Shown here one piece after another: positions 13,277-25,200 of a DNA stretch of 64,000 bases (the first letter of the stretch is position 1; every line of letters starts with the position of its first letter). Origin of the DNA: Acridotheres tristis (lineage: Eukaryota; Chordata; Aves; Passeriformes; Sturnidae); the NCBI GenBank assembly GCA_037013685.1, contig CM072888.1:10831034-10895033 (forward strand), in the 5' to 3' direction. The position numbers and the translations under genes are program-made. The notes below the pieces were generated by a model. The model was given only the letters and a program-made list of their open reading frames with translations, was not told the origin of the DNA and did not search any database.

Positions 13277-16200
13277 CTAGGAAAAAACCAAACAAATGAA
13301 AAGGTTAGACCAAAGAATGCAGTACTGCAGCAAAGGTGTACAATACTGAATTACCCTTAGGCATAGCAGGTAATTTTTTCAGGCCTGCCTGGGAGGCAGA
13401 AAACAAAGTAGGCCAACAAATAATGACGAACATTTCCAGGGTATTAGGGATATCTTCACAATCTACAATCCCAGTGCTCTAAGGATTAACACAAGAGTAC
13501 ATTATCTATCAATAGAGATCATCATCCTTTCACATTTTACTCAAATTACAAATTTTGCCTCAGAGGCGATCTTCAACAAGAGCCAATTCCAAGAGTAACC
13601 AACCATAGCACAATAATTTCTGAATCAGTGTTAGATAAAACACGATTAACCAGTTTAATCATCTCCCTAAATAAAACCCACCACTCTACACTGCTGAAAT
13701 AACAGTATCTGCAAAAGCAGTGTTTCCAGAGATAAATTTCATTACCTGTAGGTATCAACCCAGATATCAGGGTAGGTGACACCTGATTTCAAGCTTGATT
13801 TTATGTATATTTTAAAGAAAGGAAACTCTGAAGTAGTTTTCTCAGGTCTTCTGAAAATGCTGTTCAATCCCTGTATCATTTTTCTATGTTGGCTATTACA
13901 GCTGGAATTTTACCATATTTTAAAAATCCTTCAAACTCCCTGCATTATTCATCTGCCTTCCACCTCAACAAGGAAAGTAAAATGCTTTCTGCATATGGGC
14001 TTCACCATGTCCAGATTGTCACCATGCAACAGCACTTGCTGCTGCCACCAGTGTGCCACACATGCCCACCTCCTGTGCCTCAAACACAGGGCCCCATCTC
14101 CCTTGGAAGGCTTGGCTTATGCACTCCATCAGCTGGCAGAACCTATGGAACAGGAGCAGATGAGGTTGCACTACAGGCAGTAACAACTAACAAAGCCATG
14201 GGAACAGCTTGGGAGACTCCCAGTTTTGGTTATTTCAACAACACTGAGCAGGGTTCATCTGTCAGAGCAGGGACAGAGGGCACATCCTGCTGCCATAGCA
14301 CATCCCACAGGTGCCACCCAGAGCTCCCCTCCTGAGAGAGAAAGCCTGGTTTGCAGGGAGTGATACAATTTCTTTCACAGCACAATCATCTGAATTTATT
14401 TATCCCTGGTCAGTGGGATTTAGTTCCCTTCCTATTTTCCCAGAACATAGTGGATTGCCATGTGCAGGCAGATTCAGGTGCTGAAATGGCTTTGTGCACA
14501 CGATCTTAATTAAACAGGGATGTGGGAAGGCATGCAGATAAGAGTCAGAGGATCCAGCCTAAACAAGCAGGAAATTCTAGAAATAAAGGTTGCCCAGCCA
14601 AGCTTCATTCAGCCCTTATGTGCTGCTTATGCAAAAGCTGGAGAAAAAGTAGCAAAAAAACCCCAAACCAAACAAGTTTCAAGTGTCAGCATCTCCCTGG
14701 AACTCCTGAGAAGACTCCTGGAAGTCTTCCTCCCAGATTCTGCACTTCTATTCTTATCCTACCCTTTTTCCATACTATCTGCTCCTCTTTTTTATGCATC
14801 CGCTCTTACTCAACTTCTTTTTCTTGCCTTCCTGTCTCAGTACCCTCTCAAAAGTTTACAGATATTTAAGACAACAAGGCCCTAAAAAATTGATGATTTT
14901 CTTAAGGCTCCAGCTGGTGGGTTAGGTACTTGAATGACAAGTTTCTGCTTTTTCCCATTTTCATTATGTTTAGGAAAAGAATTTTTTCTGAATGGTTGCA
15001 CGTGGAAAGGCTGAAAACTTTTACTGAAAAGAATCTCTACAGATTTAAAAAGAAGAACCTCAGGCATATCAAAGATAAATTATTAATTTTTTAAACCTGA
15101 CTTGGGATTCTTTAGACTTGGCAACACTACTCATCTCCCTGGCAATTTTACCAGACACATTCCTTCTCCTCCTTACCAACTTGGTGCCTGAGGGAAAGGG
15201 TGTTTTTTATGTGTTCTTATCTGCAGCCCCTCAGGACTGTCTCCTCGTAGTCCTGCCTTGCTCTGCAGGACAATTTCAGTTTTCTACATTTCCAACTTCC
15301 AGATGGTGCATGCTTGGAGAATTAATTAGTCTTTGGGGAATAGTGCTATCAAACCCTACCATCCTTTGCCTTACCATGGCAAATTAAGATTTGAGGGGCT
15401 GTGTGGTAACAGCAAAGCTCCTCTTCGAGACTCTTCTACAGTTCCATATCAAGAGAATTGAAACTCTATTACTTGTCTATCCTTAAAAACAGCAATATCA
15501 TGGTTTTGCTGAGGTTTCATACCTGTTTTCACCATAATGTCTATTTGAGATCATTTCAGGTCTCTGGATCAGGCATGGCAGACTCCAAAAAACCTTTATA
15601 TTTCAGAAAACTCTGAGTATTGGATAACTTGATGTAAAGAATGTCCACTGCGACTGCAATGTATATTAGGTAATGATCTGAAAAGTTTAAGTAATATAAT
15701 TGAATAGAAATATTTTATAGGGAAAATTAATTTTTAAAAGAAAATCAGTACAGAAGTGAGACTCCCATTTTTTAATGCAGAAACTAAAATGATTCTGTAA
15801 TTAAATTCCATTCAGGGCTCCCATTGGTTCAGCAGCAGTCTATATTTTAACCTCATTTTCTAACAGCTCAGTACAGCTAAATTTGCAGAACATCACTATT
15901 TATGAAATTGCATTGAAATCACAAAACCAGTCTATACAAAGAAATGAAAACTTTGCAAATTCTTTTACTCTACTAAAGAGTATTTCTGCAAACAAAGATA
16001 GGCATAGCTGGAAAATGAATTTATCAAGCCTTGTGCAAGCTGCAAACGCTGATACACTTGTCGACAGCTAACGGCTTCCTTAATCAATTAACAAAAAGTG
16101 ATGATAAAAGGTTAGTCTCAGGAAAACATTACAGTAAATTGCAAATTATATATGGAGAAGTAAAACCATGCTTAATATGAGAAAATATCCTCCATTTAAG

Positions 16201-18507
16201 AAGCAGTAGTGGAATTATTTGATTTAATTTTCCACTTTCAATCCATGCAGCCAGTCCTTCCATTTCCAACATGAACACTTAAATGTAATCCACATTATTG
16301 ATAGCTCAGATTTACTCACTGCTACCTAATAATTATAGAAAGAATTATATATATCAAGTGATATGTTTTTTTAATAAACTTGTAGAATTTAATCACCAGG
16401 CAAATCATTTTTATGACTTCTCCAAACAGCTGTTTAATTTTTAAGTTTTTATCAAGTTAAAATATAGGAGCATTTATTTTCTACATATAAAAAGTAAGGG
16501 AAGATGGAATAGCAGAAGCATTACATATGCCTCAGGAATACAAGTCGGTATCACGTAATTATATTCAACAGAGCATGTGCTACTCCATCTTAAATATAAG
16601 CAGGAGCACTGATAGTCTTGGTTTTCCATAACTGTACCAGATTATACAGACAGATTATTTTAAAACACCAACATAAGGCTCAGAATTAACTATTAGGGAT
16701 CTAATTTCAGTATGGTGTGGGTTCACTGAGTTTAGGGCTTTGAATTGTTACTTCCCTTCCCTGAAGTTGTCTTTTGGTCTTTCCTGTCCATCTCTCTTCT
16801 CTTTATAAGCAGCTGTCCCACCACATTTCTTCCTCAGCAATCCATCCTATTTCTCCATTATCCATCTTTTCCTAAGAGTAAATTTGGTAATAGACAGGGA
16901 AGCAGGTATTGAACCACTCCTGCTGCACATGTTCAGACAATTGGATTGATCTCTTCCAAGCAACAAGTGGCAGACATCCATGGGGTACATCGGGTGAGAC
17001 TCCTTCTTGTGGGAACCTGAGCTCATGTCCTAACAGCAATTTAATTCTGGCCCTGATAAGCTGATATGAACATGCACAACTAAGTCACCAGCTATAAATG
17101 TAAAATATCTATGACTTTTGCAAACAGAATGAATAATCTTTTTTGGTCATTTTCTATAGCCAGAGTCTCCAGCAGGCCATGGTTCAAGCAGTGCTTTAGT
17201 ACCATGGCTGCCTGCAGTCCCTCTGAAATCATCCCCTCCTCCTGCCCGGAGGCAAATGACCAGAGCAAACACATTCCTTAGCAACCAGGCTTTGGATCTT
17301 CAGAACAAACACTTCTTTGTCTGATTTGCTTTACCTGTGCATACAGATTTCTTTGAACTAAGCACTAACAGAGCAGCTCCACTTGTTCTATGCACAGCTA
17401 AAAGTGCCTCCTGCATGCACAGGTACAATATAATTGCTACAAACTCCCTCCCTAAATTCTTCTGTTTCATTTCCAGGCTGAATTCTGCTTTTTTCCATTA
17501 TCCCTGACATTCACAGTGACTCCAGTGTTCTCTGAGTTACTGGGGATTTACACATCTGGAACTGAGGGCAATGGTTTTCTCCCCCATGGCTCCTCTGCAA
17601 TGCCTTCACAGCAAGTAGCTGAGTTCAGTATTCAGATTTGAGACTCTCCCATTGAACGAGGAGCTGCTGGGAAAACGGTGCTCAACAGACCACAAGGAAT
17701 GTCACTTCCCAATAGCTGAAGATATATTGGAATGGTTATTGATTGTGTTATTAAGCCACACTGGGATCACGTTACTGAAGGGGTGGCACATGGAGCAATG
17801 GGAAACTCTTCACAACCTCTCAGGTCATAGCTATAGTGCTTCATATTTTTATAGGGTAACATATGCTGCCAAGAACTACAGGCTTCAGCTCATCTCCATT
17901 ATCAGTCTTTGAAACAGGCAGGAAATATTATCTTCCCTAATTTAGAACTAAAGGAACCAAGATGAGGAAGAGTCTACAGCTACAGATGGATATAAGAGGA
18001 GAAAGAGAATTAAAATTTGAGATCTCCTGGAGCCAACTTCCCAGCTTCTCCTTCCAGGCTGCATCACCATTTCTGATCACAATGTTACTGTAAAACTTAT
18101 ACACAAACCTGGCTTGAACTACCTCCCATAAGCAGCAGCTTGAAATATAACAGAAAGAGAATAAAAAAAGAATGATTTCTCATACTACAAAATTATTTAT
18201 AAATTTTGATATTTTGATAAGCTCCAGTATGTGGCCACTAGAGGATAAAGAAGATGCATGAAATTAAATTAATTACACTTTTAAATAAAGGCAATATTAA
18301 TAGATTCCATTAATTTTCTATAAAAAGCCTACAGAAATGTTAAATAACATTCTTTTTTTAATAACATTTTGATGCTTTTTTTAGCTGAGTTTATTTAACA
18401 TTTCTTGATGCTGTGAAAGTCAATTTATGCAGAAACCCCCCTTCCCCCCAGCAGTTAGAGAGATTTGGTTATTCCACCTCCCATTGCAGTGAAGATTTGA
18501 ATCTTAC
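13277..18507 (-). other. INPP4B intron (about 5.2 kb)
   Basis: Intron with moderately GC-richer sequence at about 14030-14340. Overlapping plus-strand ORFs of 135 and 149 codons occur there (13776-14183 and 13886-14335). They show no recognisable domain, low complexity and no splice or homology support, so they are not called as genes. No CR1 was seen. Confidence 0.75.
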
Positions 18508-18685
18508 TTTTTCTGAAAGCATCTTTAAAGAATTCTTCAAGCTGTCTGGAGAACGTTGGCTTGCAGAACTAAGCAGCAGGTCTGCATGGCTTGATATGAG
18601 AGGCTGCAGATGATTGATGTTGCTGAGAACTTCTTTTGCCTTGGCTGTGTTTTCAGGTGAATAGTAAATACACTGGTATCCAGTA
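18508..18685 (-). CDS. INPP4B: INPP4B exon: [14 protein letters not shown] block (178 bp)
   Basis: T completes asparagine, followed by [59 protein letters not shown]. The acceptor is TTATCACAG and the donor is GAAAAA|GTAAGA in phase 0. This is a diagnostic INPP4 family block and is probably alpha-helical. QCIYY carries a cysteine where the mammalian protein I recall has phenylalanine. The exon is the cleanest single identifier of the gene in the window, since its whole length aligns without a gap to INPP4B as remembered. Confidence 0.95.
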
Positions 18686-19890
18686 CTGTGATAACAGAGA
18701 GTCACATAATGTCAGATTCATTTCTGCCATTAATAGCAATGCTTACCGTGCTAAAAATCTTACCACTACTTTTGCAGAAAAAAAAAAAAATCCATATGCC
18801 TGAACTTTATAGATATCATTGAAATGCTCCTGCCTTTAAGGGTAAAAGCAAACCTTTCCTTGAACAGCAGCATAAAGCAGACTGCCCACCATCACATGCT
18901 CCAAGTAGTACACTACAAAATTCCTTTGAATGACTGAACATAAAACCCCTACATTTTTACGTGTTTCTTTTAAATACTGTAATTCTAGAGAGAGAAAATA
19001 TTTGAAAAAAATCACATAATAATACCAAAGAGCATAAGGCTCCTTATTTGTCCAACTGAACTCCCCAATAGAGTATTAACTACCTCACTAAGTCTTTCAA
19101 AACGGGCCAATTAATGTTTAATTGATCAGTGGCCCACGCTGTGTTTTGATTAGCCTCAATGATGTCCAGGAACTGATGACAAATAGAGTTATCTCCAATA
19201 AAAAACAGGTGCCTGATTTGCAAGAATAGACACAGCAATGTGGTGTGGGAGTTAATTACTTCAAAACCACACAAATGCACACTGCAAACTTCCTACTTTC
19301 AACTGTTCAGACTACTGCAATTCTTTTCCAGAACTACTTCTATCCCTCTTTCCTCTTCCCCCCTTACTAATTATGGAATATCCTCTTGCACCATTGCTCC
19401 CAAACACCATTTCAGACAGCATGCACACACCCAGTAACTGTTGCTGTTGTGCACAGCTCCTCACCTGAACCTCTTACACATAATTCTTCCTTTTATAAAG
19501 CCCTGCCTCAGTCTTTAAAAAAAACTAACCCAAGTCTTTTGTAGCTTCAGATTAACACAGGAAAAAAAGAAACCAAGCACTTGCTGGCCCATCATCAATG
19601 CCAGAGGAATGTACATACTATTCCCAGTTGGTTCTGTTTGTATCTCCCTTCTCTCATGTCTTTCCATCAGAAGTGCTTCAGTCCCTTCAACCCTTTCACC
19701 ACTGATTTCTTTCTTAATTTTGCATACCAAGACCCAAATATTGAAACTTGTGTAATCCTCTGAACTTCATGCATTGTGCTCCCTTTCAATCTTTTTTCCA
19801 GATCTCTTCACTCCCCCACTTCCCCTTTGTGTCTTCTATTGAATGACTTCCAGTTCCTTCTCATTAGTTTTCTACAAACTAGAAATTAAA

Positions 19891-19932
19891 TCTTGATGGG
19901 CCCCTTCCAATTCAGAATTTTCTATGATTTTG
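19891..19932 (+). repeat. CR1 LINE 3' tail, short
   Basis: TTGATGGGCCCCTTCCAATT followed by CAGAATTTTCTATGATTTT resembles the extreme 3' end of an avian CR1, with its family-typical ending in the ATTCTATGAT octamer. Only about 40 bases remain, so the subfamily cannot be told. Confidence 0.6.
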
Positions 19933-20253
19933 GCAAATAAAGATAGCTTCAAGCAGTCTTAAAATTAAGGCTCTTGCTTACGTATTTTGCTGAGTTACAG
20001 TCCCAAATTCCCCAGTCTCCATTCTATTTTTCTGGCTTTCACCACTGTCTTGATTTCTAGATGCAATTCTTTGTAGAGGCAGTCAGGATGAATGGCATGG
20101 ACGTGAGCAAAGCTCAGCCATGCTACCAGCCACGTCTAAATTACCATGCATTTCCAACTTACATCAGCTACTAGACTTATGTCTAATAGAAGTCATAATT
20201 CTGAGTATTTCAGCAAAATGAATCATACAAACTGTCTCTCCTAATGAATAAGG

Positions 20254-20271
20254 AAAAAAAAAAAAAAAAAA
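20254..20271. repeat. Poly-A run (18 bases)
   Basis: Uninterrupted A tract. No retroposed body was recognised on the upstream side, so it is treated as a simple homopolymer. Confidence 0.85.
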
Positions 20272-21980
20272 GAAATCCCTGTGCCTCTGAGCAATGAGGA
20301 AACTGCCACAGTTCTACCTTCAAGGTGGTCACACTGTTAATGGGATGGACTTCCAGAGTCAGACCTAGCACTACATTCACTGGAACACTCAAGCTACCAG
20401 GCTCAGCAGACAGAGCAGAGACAAAGAGTAATAGTCTATGTTAATTGCAGTGAAGACATAAAAATCCTGATACTTCTGTAATTCCCCACCAGGCTTCTCC
20501 CTCCCTTTATCAAACAGTCTTTTTTTGCAGGCAGAATCTGGCTAATGCTGTTATCAAGCTCACCATGCACATACTCCTTTCTGGGATTTCCCTCAGTCTT
20601 TAAATCCCAGATAATTTTCACTGATCACCCACAGCTCTAAGCTTCACTGAATATTGCAGCAGAAAAGCTACAGACACCACTGTAAGAAACAGGAGAGAGT
20701 GACACTAAAGATGTGGGCAGTTCTCATTGCAATAAAATAAATCATAGCTCTTAAGTAAAGGAATTAGTGAAAACGACTCTTCAGAATGACGTGTACTACC
20801 AGACTACATTACTTGGCTAATTTAAACATTTGCAGAACCCCAGAAAACATGACACAACTTCAAATATTTTGTTTCTCTCATAATTTGAGGGCAACTTCCT
20901 CTACGCCCCCAGAAAAATGTGTAATTATTTTTCAGAAACAACACATTTGGGAGTATTTGAAATTTCTGTTGTCTTCATGCTGTTGCATCTATGACTAGCT
21001 GAGGTTTCCTGTGGCCTAACTCCTAATGAAAAGACATTCCTACTTACAAGACAGTGACATTCCCTCATCTACAACTGCTTTTAAAGCTTTCTGCTGCATA
21101 TAGCTCTGGTATGTGAGCACTATTAGTTAGAAGAGGCAATTGCCAATAGAACTTACAGAGAAACTTTTCACAGGTGTCCTAAGGCTCAAACTAGATGAAA
21201 CTTTTGCATTAAAGGCCCACATGGGTAGGTCCAGTGCAGAATATCAGCAGCATAATGAAAACCTACCTGTGATATGCAAATTATAACTCTCATACCTTTT
21301 GAAAAACTCTATAATAATGCCTTCTGGGTTAAGTTCCAAAGCTTTCACTAAGCATATAAAACCACATTTGATCATTTCCATATATTGGCACCATCATTAA
21401 CTATGAACACATGACTGTCAGCAGTCGGTTCAGTATTAAAATTGCTTTAAGGACATTCTTGTGTAATTGGATGTTTTGGGGATGGTTTATATCCCACATC
21501 CATTCCTGGTTCTGTTTTTGTTTTGTGTCCAGAATAGTCACCGCCTCCCCTGGCTCTGGAAGTATCACGATGGGTGAGGGACAGCTCAGGATCCTGCAAG
21601 GCTTGGGGGCCAGGGGCCTGTTGCCCTAAAGTTCTTGGCTTTTTCTTTCTTTTATTTTTCCTTTGGCACCACGACTGGGGCTTGCCAGCTTGCTTTTCTG
21701 CTCCTGTGCTGTCTTGGGAGCCCAGGGTCGGTGTGTGCTGCACCAGGAGCCGGAGCCCTCCTGGCCAGGCCATTCCCTCTGCATGGTGGCACAACCCCAG
21801 GAGCAGCCATTGCTGGTGAGCTATCCAAGGGAGCCATCCCCTGCCCAGCCCTGCTGTTTTCTGCCACTGCTTTGGGATTTTTGCTACACTTCAAACTGAC
21901 ATCCCATGTCTGCTTGACCCCTGTGGCTCCTGGCACGGCTTTGGGGTTTTTTTTACACTTTGTTTGTCTTTTCTCTGCTA

Positions 21981-22090
21981 GGGGCACTGACCAGCTCCTT
22001 CTCGTGGCTGTGCCCAGCAAAGCCCTTCTCTCCTGGGGACACTGACACCGGCTCCTTCCCATGGCTGTGCCCAGCAAAGCCCCTTCTGTC
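21981..22090. repeat. Imperfect tandem repeat, two units of about 55 bp
   Basis: Units start at 21981 (GGGGCACTGACCAGCTCCTT) and 22035 (GGGGACACTGACACCGGCTC). Both run through CTCCTTC, TGGCTGTGCCCAGCAAAGCC and CTTCT. They differ by small insertions and substitutions, so they are older than the perfect 56-bp repeat that follows. Confidence 0.8.
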
Positions 22091-22154
22091 CTCTCTCCTC
22101 CCACCCCTGCAGCTGCCATGGCCGTGTGGGGGAGAGGCGGCCAAGCCTGCGCCA

Positions 22155-22170
22155 CAGCGCCCCCTGCTGG
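22155..22170 (-). promoter_or_regulatory. CTCF-type core motif, copy 1
   Basis: The minus strand reads CCAGCAGGGGGCGCTG, which fits the CTCF core CCASYAGRKGGCRS at every position. Occupancy cannot be judged from sequence. Confidence 0.6.
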
Positions 22171-22210
22171 AGTGGAGGAACCATCCCTGCCCTGCCCAGC
22201 CGGGAGCCAG

Positions 22211-22226
22211 CAGCGCCCCCTGCTGG
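22211..22226 (-). promoter_or_regulatory. CTCF-type core motif, copy 2
   Basis: Identical minus-strand core CCAGCAGGGGGCGCTG, 56 bases from copy 1 and in the same orientation because it is part of the tandem unit. Confidence 0.6.
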
Positions 22227-22266
22227 AGTGGAGGAACCATCCCTGCCCTGCCCAGCCGGGAGCCAG

Positions 22267-22282
22267 CAGCGCCCCGTGCCGG
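22267..22282 (-). promoter_or_regulatory. Decayed CTCF-type motif, copy 3
   Basis: The minus strand reads CCGGCACGGGGCGCTG. It has two mismatches to the core, including the important G after CCAGCA, so it is probably weak or non-functional. It sits in register with the two perfect copies. Confidence 0.35.
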
Positions 22283-25200
22283 CTGTGCCCGGAACTGCAC
22301 CAAGGGGAAAGTGCCCATGGCCAAGAGAAGGAGCAGGTGGGTTCTGGTTCGGTTCTGTTATTCCTTTCCCCATATCTGTGCCTTAAAGCCCTTCAATTTC
22401 AAAGTTAAAATAATTTGGAGGATAGGGAATCATATTTTCCATTCCAAGGGAGGTTCCCGCCTTCCTTAGCAGACACCTGTCTCTCAAATCAAGACATATG
22501 AATAAATACTAAATTAGCTACATTTTAAATTCTAGATTAACAAAGTTTTTGCCTGAGTATAAATAATGCAGTATGGTAAATTTCTAATTTATAATGAACT
22601 TCTGAGTTACCCCACTCCTGCTGTTAAATGCATCATTTGTGTCACTTAGTTAAATTGTTACCATCTGGGACTGGCTTAAAATCTTCCCACAATGAACATT
22701 TGACCTCCCATTTTTCACAACCAAACCCACAGACATTATCATCAAGAATACAGTTAAAGCACAATCAGCAAGTGCATCTACCCCTAGATAACTTAAATTT
22801 TATGCACATTACTGAAGGTACCAATTCAGTGGCTTACTTATGGATCACATGTATTCTGTCTAAAGTGGGAACTTATGATCAAAAATAAATTGTTACATTA
22901 AAAACTCTGGATAATTCACGGTCTCAGGAAGTAAAACTAAACCAGATGATCAGAGCTGAGGTTATGAAAACAGGCTTGAAAGAAACTGAAAATTTGAATT
23001 ACTTAGTTTATTTATTTCCTTAAGATTCCCTTGACACCTTGGAAATTCTAACTTTGAATATGAGAAAAAAGGAATTATGCTATTAGTTCTACAATGATCA
23101 AATGTCCACAGATTCTTGAGGCAAATGGCTAAGGCTGTATGCACAGAACATTTCCTGCTGTTCCTCTATTTTTCTTCATTCCTAACTCCATGAAGTCCAA
23201 TCTCTCTTTCTCACACAAATGTATATATGCAAAAAGTAGGGTAAAGTGAGTGAAGAATAACATGAAAAGTGTTAAGCATGACAAGCATTTCATTTGAGAA
23301 TAAATGTTACAATTAGATCCAACACAGATCTAAATTATTTCAACATTTCAGGGACTTTCTGTGAAATGGTACAATTTCTGATTCCTCAGAGAATGGAAAT
23401 GGGTTGAAGGCTTCAAAATTCAGGCAATAGGAAGACAGAATATTGCAACATTAATAAAATCTCAAGTCACCAAACAGATATGCTACTGAAGGAGCACACT
23501 TCATATCTCCACTAAAAAAATCTAGGCCCCAAACAGAAATAGTCCTTTTAGACTATTCAAATCCAAAATAAATTATTATAGTTTAGAGGGGAAAAAAGCC
23601 TAACAGAAAATCCTTTTCAGTAATGTTCCAGTTTTAACGTTTTGTGAATTTAAAACAGGGTTATTTCCAAAGAGCAGCATGTTAGAAATCATGTATAAAA
23701 GCCACAGTGAATCACGGCACCTAATGCAGCTTGTGGGACACTTCTTTTTCTTGATGGTTAGAGCTGGGGCATGAAAAAATTTGCAATCATAAGTCAATGT
23801 GTTTTGGTTAAAACAGAGATGATTAAATTAGATTTTAAATAAGGGGAAAAAAAAGTCCTTTGTGTATCTTGAAAGTGATTTATGAACACTTCAAGCAGTG
23901 AGGCGCTATATGGGTATAACTTCGACAATGTCTGATTTAAATGTTTCTGTGCAACTGAGCTCTGAAAACAATCATTTGCTGTGCCATCTAGACTGATGAG
24001 AAGACAAGCCCTTCCATTTGCTGGAAGGAGAAATAATCTATACTATCAAGCCAGAAAAGACTGTATCTGAACAACTGACTGACTTTCTCTTTAATGCAGA
24101 AAAATAAAAGGAGAAAATGAAGAGAACATACCAATACATAATAATGAAAATTATTCTAAAATAAAAGTATATCATACACAAGTAATTAATATTCTGCAAT
24201 TATTTGCCATACTTTAATCATCATATTTCGGTCATTTTAATGTAAATGCTATCATGCCTAAACAAAATTTTTTAAAAGTATCAACTTTTCTTACTTGTCC
24301 AATGAAATTCACTACTTGCTACTAAATGGACAGACATACCAGAGCCATGCCTCATAGACTTGACTGATGTTTATAGTGGAAGGGCCTTTGATCTGTCTTT
24401 TTGGTACAGATGAAGAATGCTATGTGAATGGGTTATAAAGCAATGGAACAGGCTTCAGATCACATATCAGAAAGTTCTATATTTCTCACTGAAAAGAGAA
24501 GCCTGCCTTGCTTTTATTTCCAGACCTTTTTTTTCAATATGTCTTGAAAAAATCAATTTTTAAAAGAAATTGAACATGACTTTCCTGATGGTAATAAATG
24601 AGAGATGAATTGCAAAAACACTGCATTTTTTGTAAATATTATTATACAGGGCTTTCCCTTTTTGTCTGCACAAAGATGAATATTCTCTGTAGCAGAAAAC
24701 ATGCCAGAATGATCTTGAGATACACATTTTCCACATTCTTCTGTTTGATAAACTTGATAAACTTTCACAAAACATATGTCTCAGTCTTGCTTCTGTTTGG
24801 GAACTGCAAATGCTACCAGACAGCAGTTCCTCTTGTCTGTTAATTCCACAGGTCTAAGCTTGAGCAAGAAATATTTTGCAATATGCTGACACTGCTGAAT
24901 ATTTTGATAAACTGTTCTAATGATCAGACTGAAGGTCAAAGACATGCAAGTCATTCTGTCACAACCTGAAAGCTACCAGGGTTGCCTGAGAACTAATCTC
25001 TTCCCACATCTTGCTCTAGGTCTTCAGCTCAGTTAGCCAAGAGGAAATGGCTGCTGAATCTGCCTTTTTTTCTGTTCATTCTATAGTCTGACTGATTTCT
25101 CAAGGTGTCACTTCTTCCTTCAACAAAATCTTCAGAAAATCTGCCCCCATTGTAAAACAGAAAATTTAAATTGCAAAAGGTGTCCCTGGGGACGCTATGT

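Larger units (their letters stand above)
22155..22282. repeat. 56-bp tandem repeat, two perfect copies and a third partial
   Basis: Positions 22155-22210 and 22211-22266 are identical over 56 bases, beginning CAGCGCCCCCTGCTGGAGTG and ending GCCGGGAGCCAG. A third start at 22267 keeps CAGCGCCCC, then diverges to GTGCCGGCTG. Complete identity of the two copies implies a recent duplication or homogenisation. Confidence 0.93.
21530..22340. repeat. GC-rich intronic block built of tandem repeats
   Basis: A block of about 800 bases stands out from AT-rich intron by its GC content and internal repetition. It contains a diverged pair of TTTGGGATTTTTGCTACACTT-like units near 21870 and 21940, two units of about 55 bases from 21981 that share GGCTGTGCCCAGCAAAGCCC, and the perfect 56-bp duplication at 22155-22266. 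Several ORFs of 80 to 170 codons overlap in all frames. This is what GC-rich sequence with few stops gives, and no protein domain is visible. It could be a minisatellite grown from an LTR or other mobile fragment. I could not find clear LTR ends or target duplications. Confidence 0.7.

Noticed and set aside
20254..20271. Poly-A tract as the tail of a processed pseudogene
   Set aside because: No gene-like body or flanking duplication was recognised next to it.
21652..22469. Several ORFs of 80 to 170 codons on both strands
   Set aside because: They overlap in nearly all frames inside a GC-rich tandem-repeat block. They are low-complexity and have no domain, so they reflect scarcity of stop codons, not coding.
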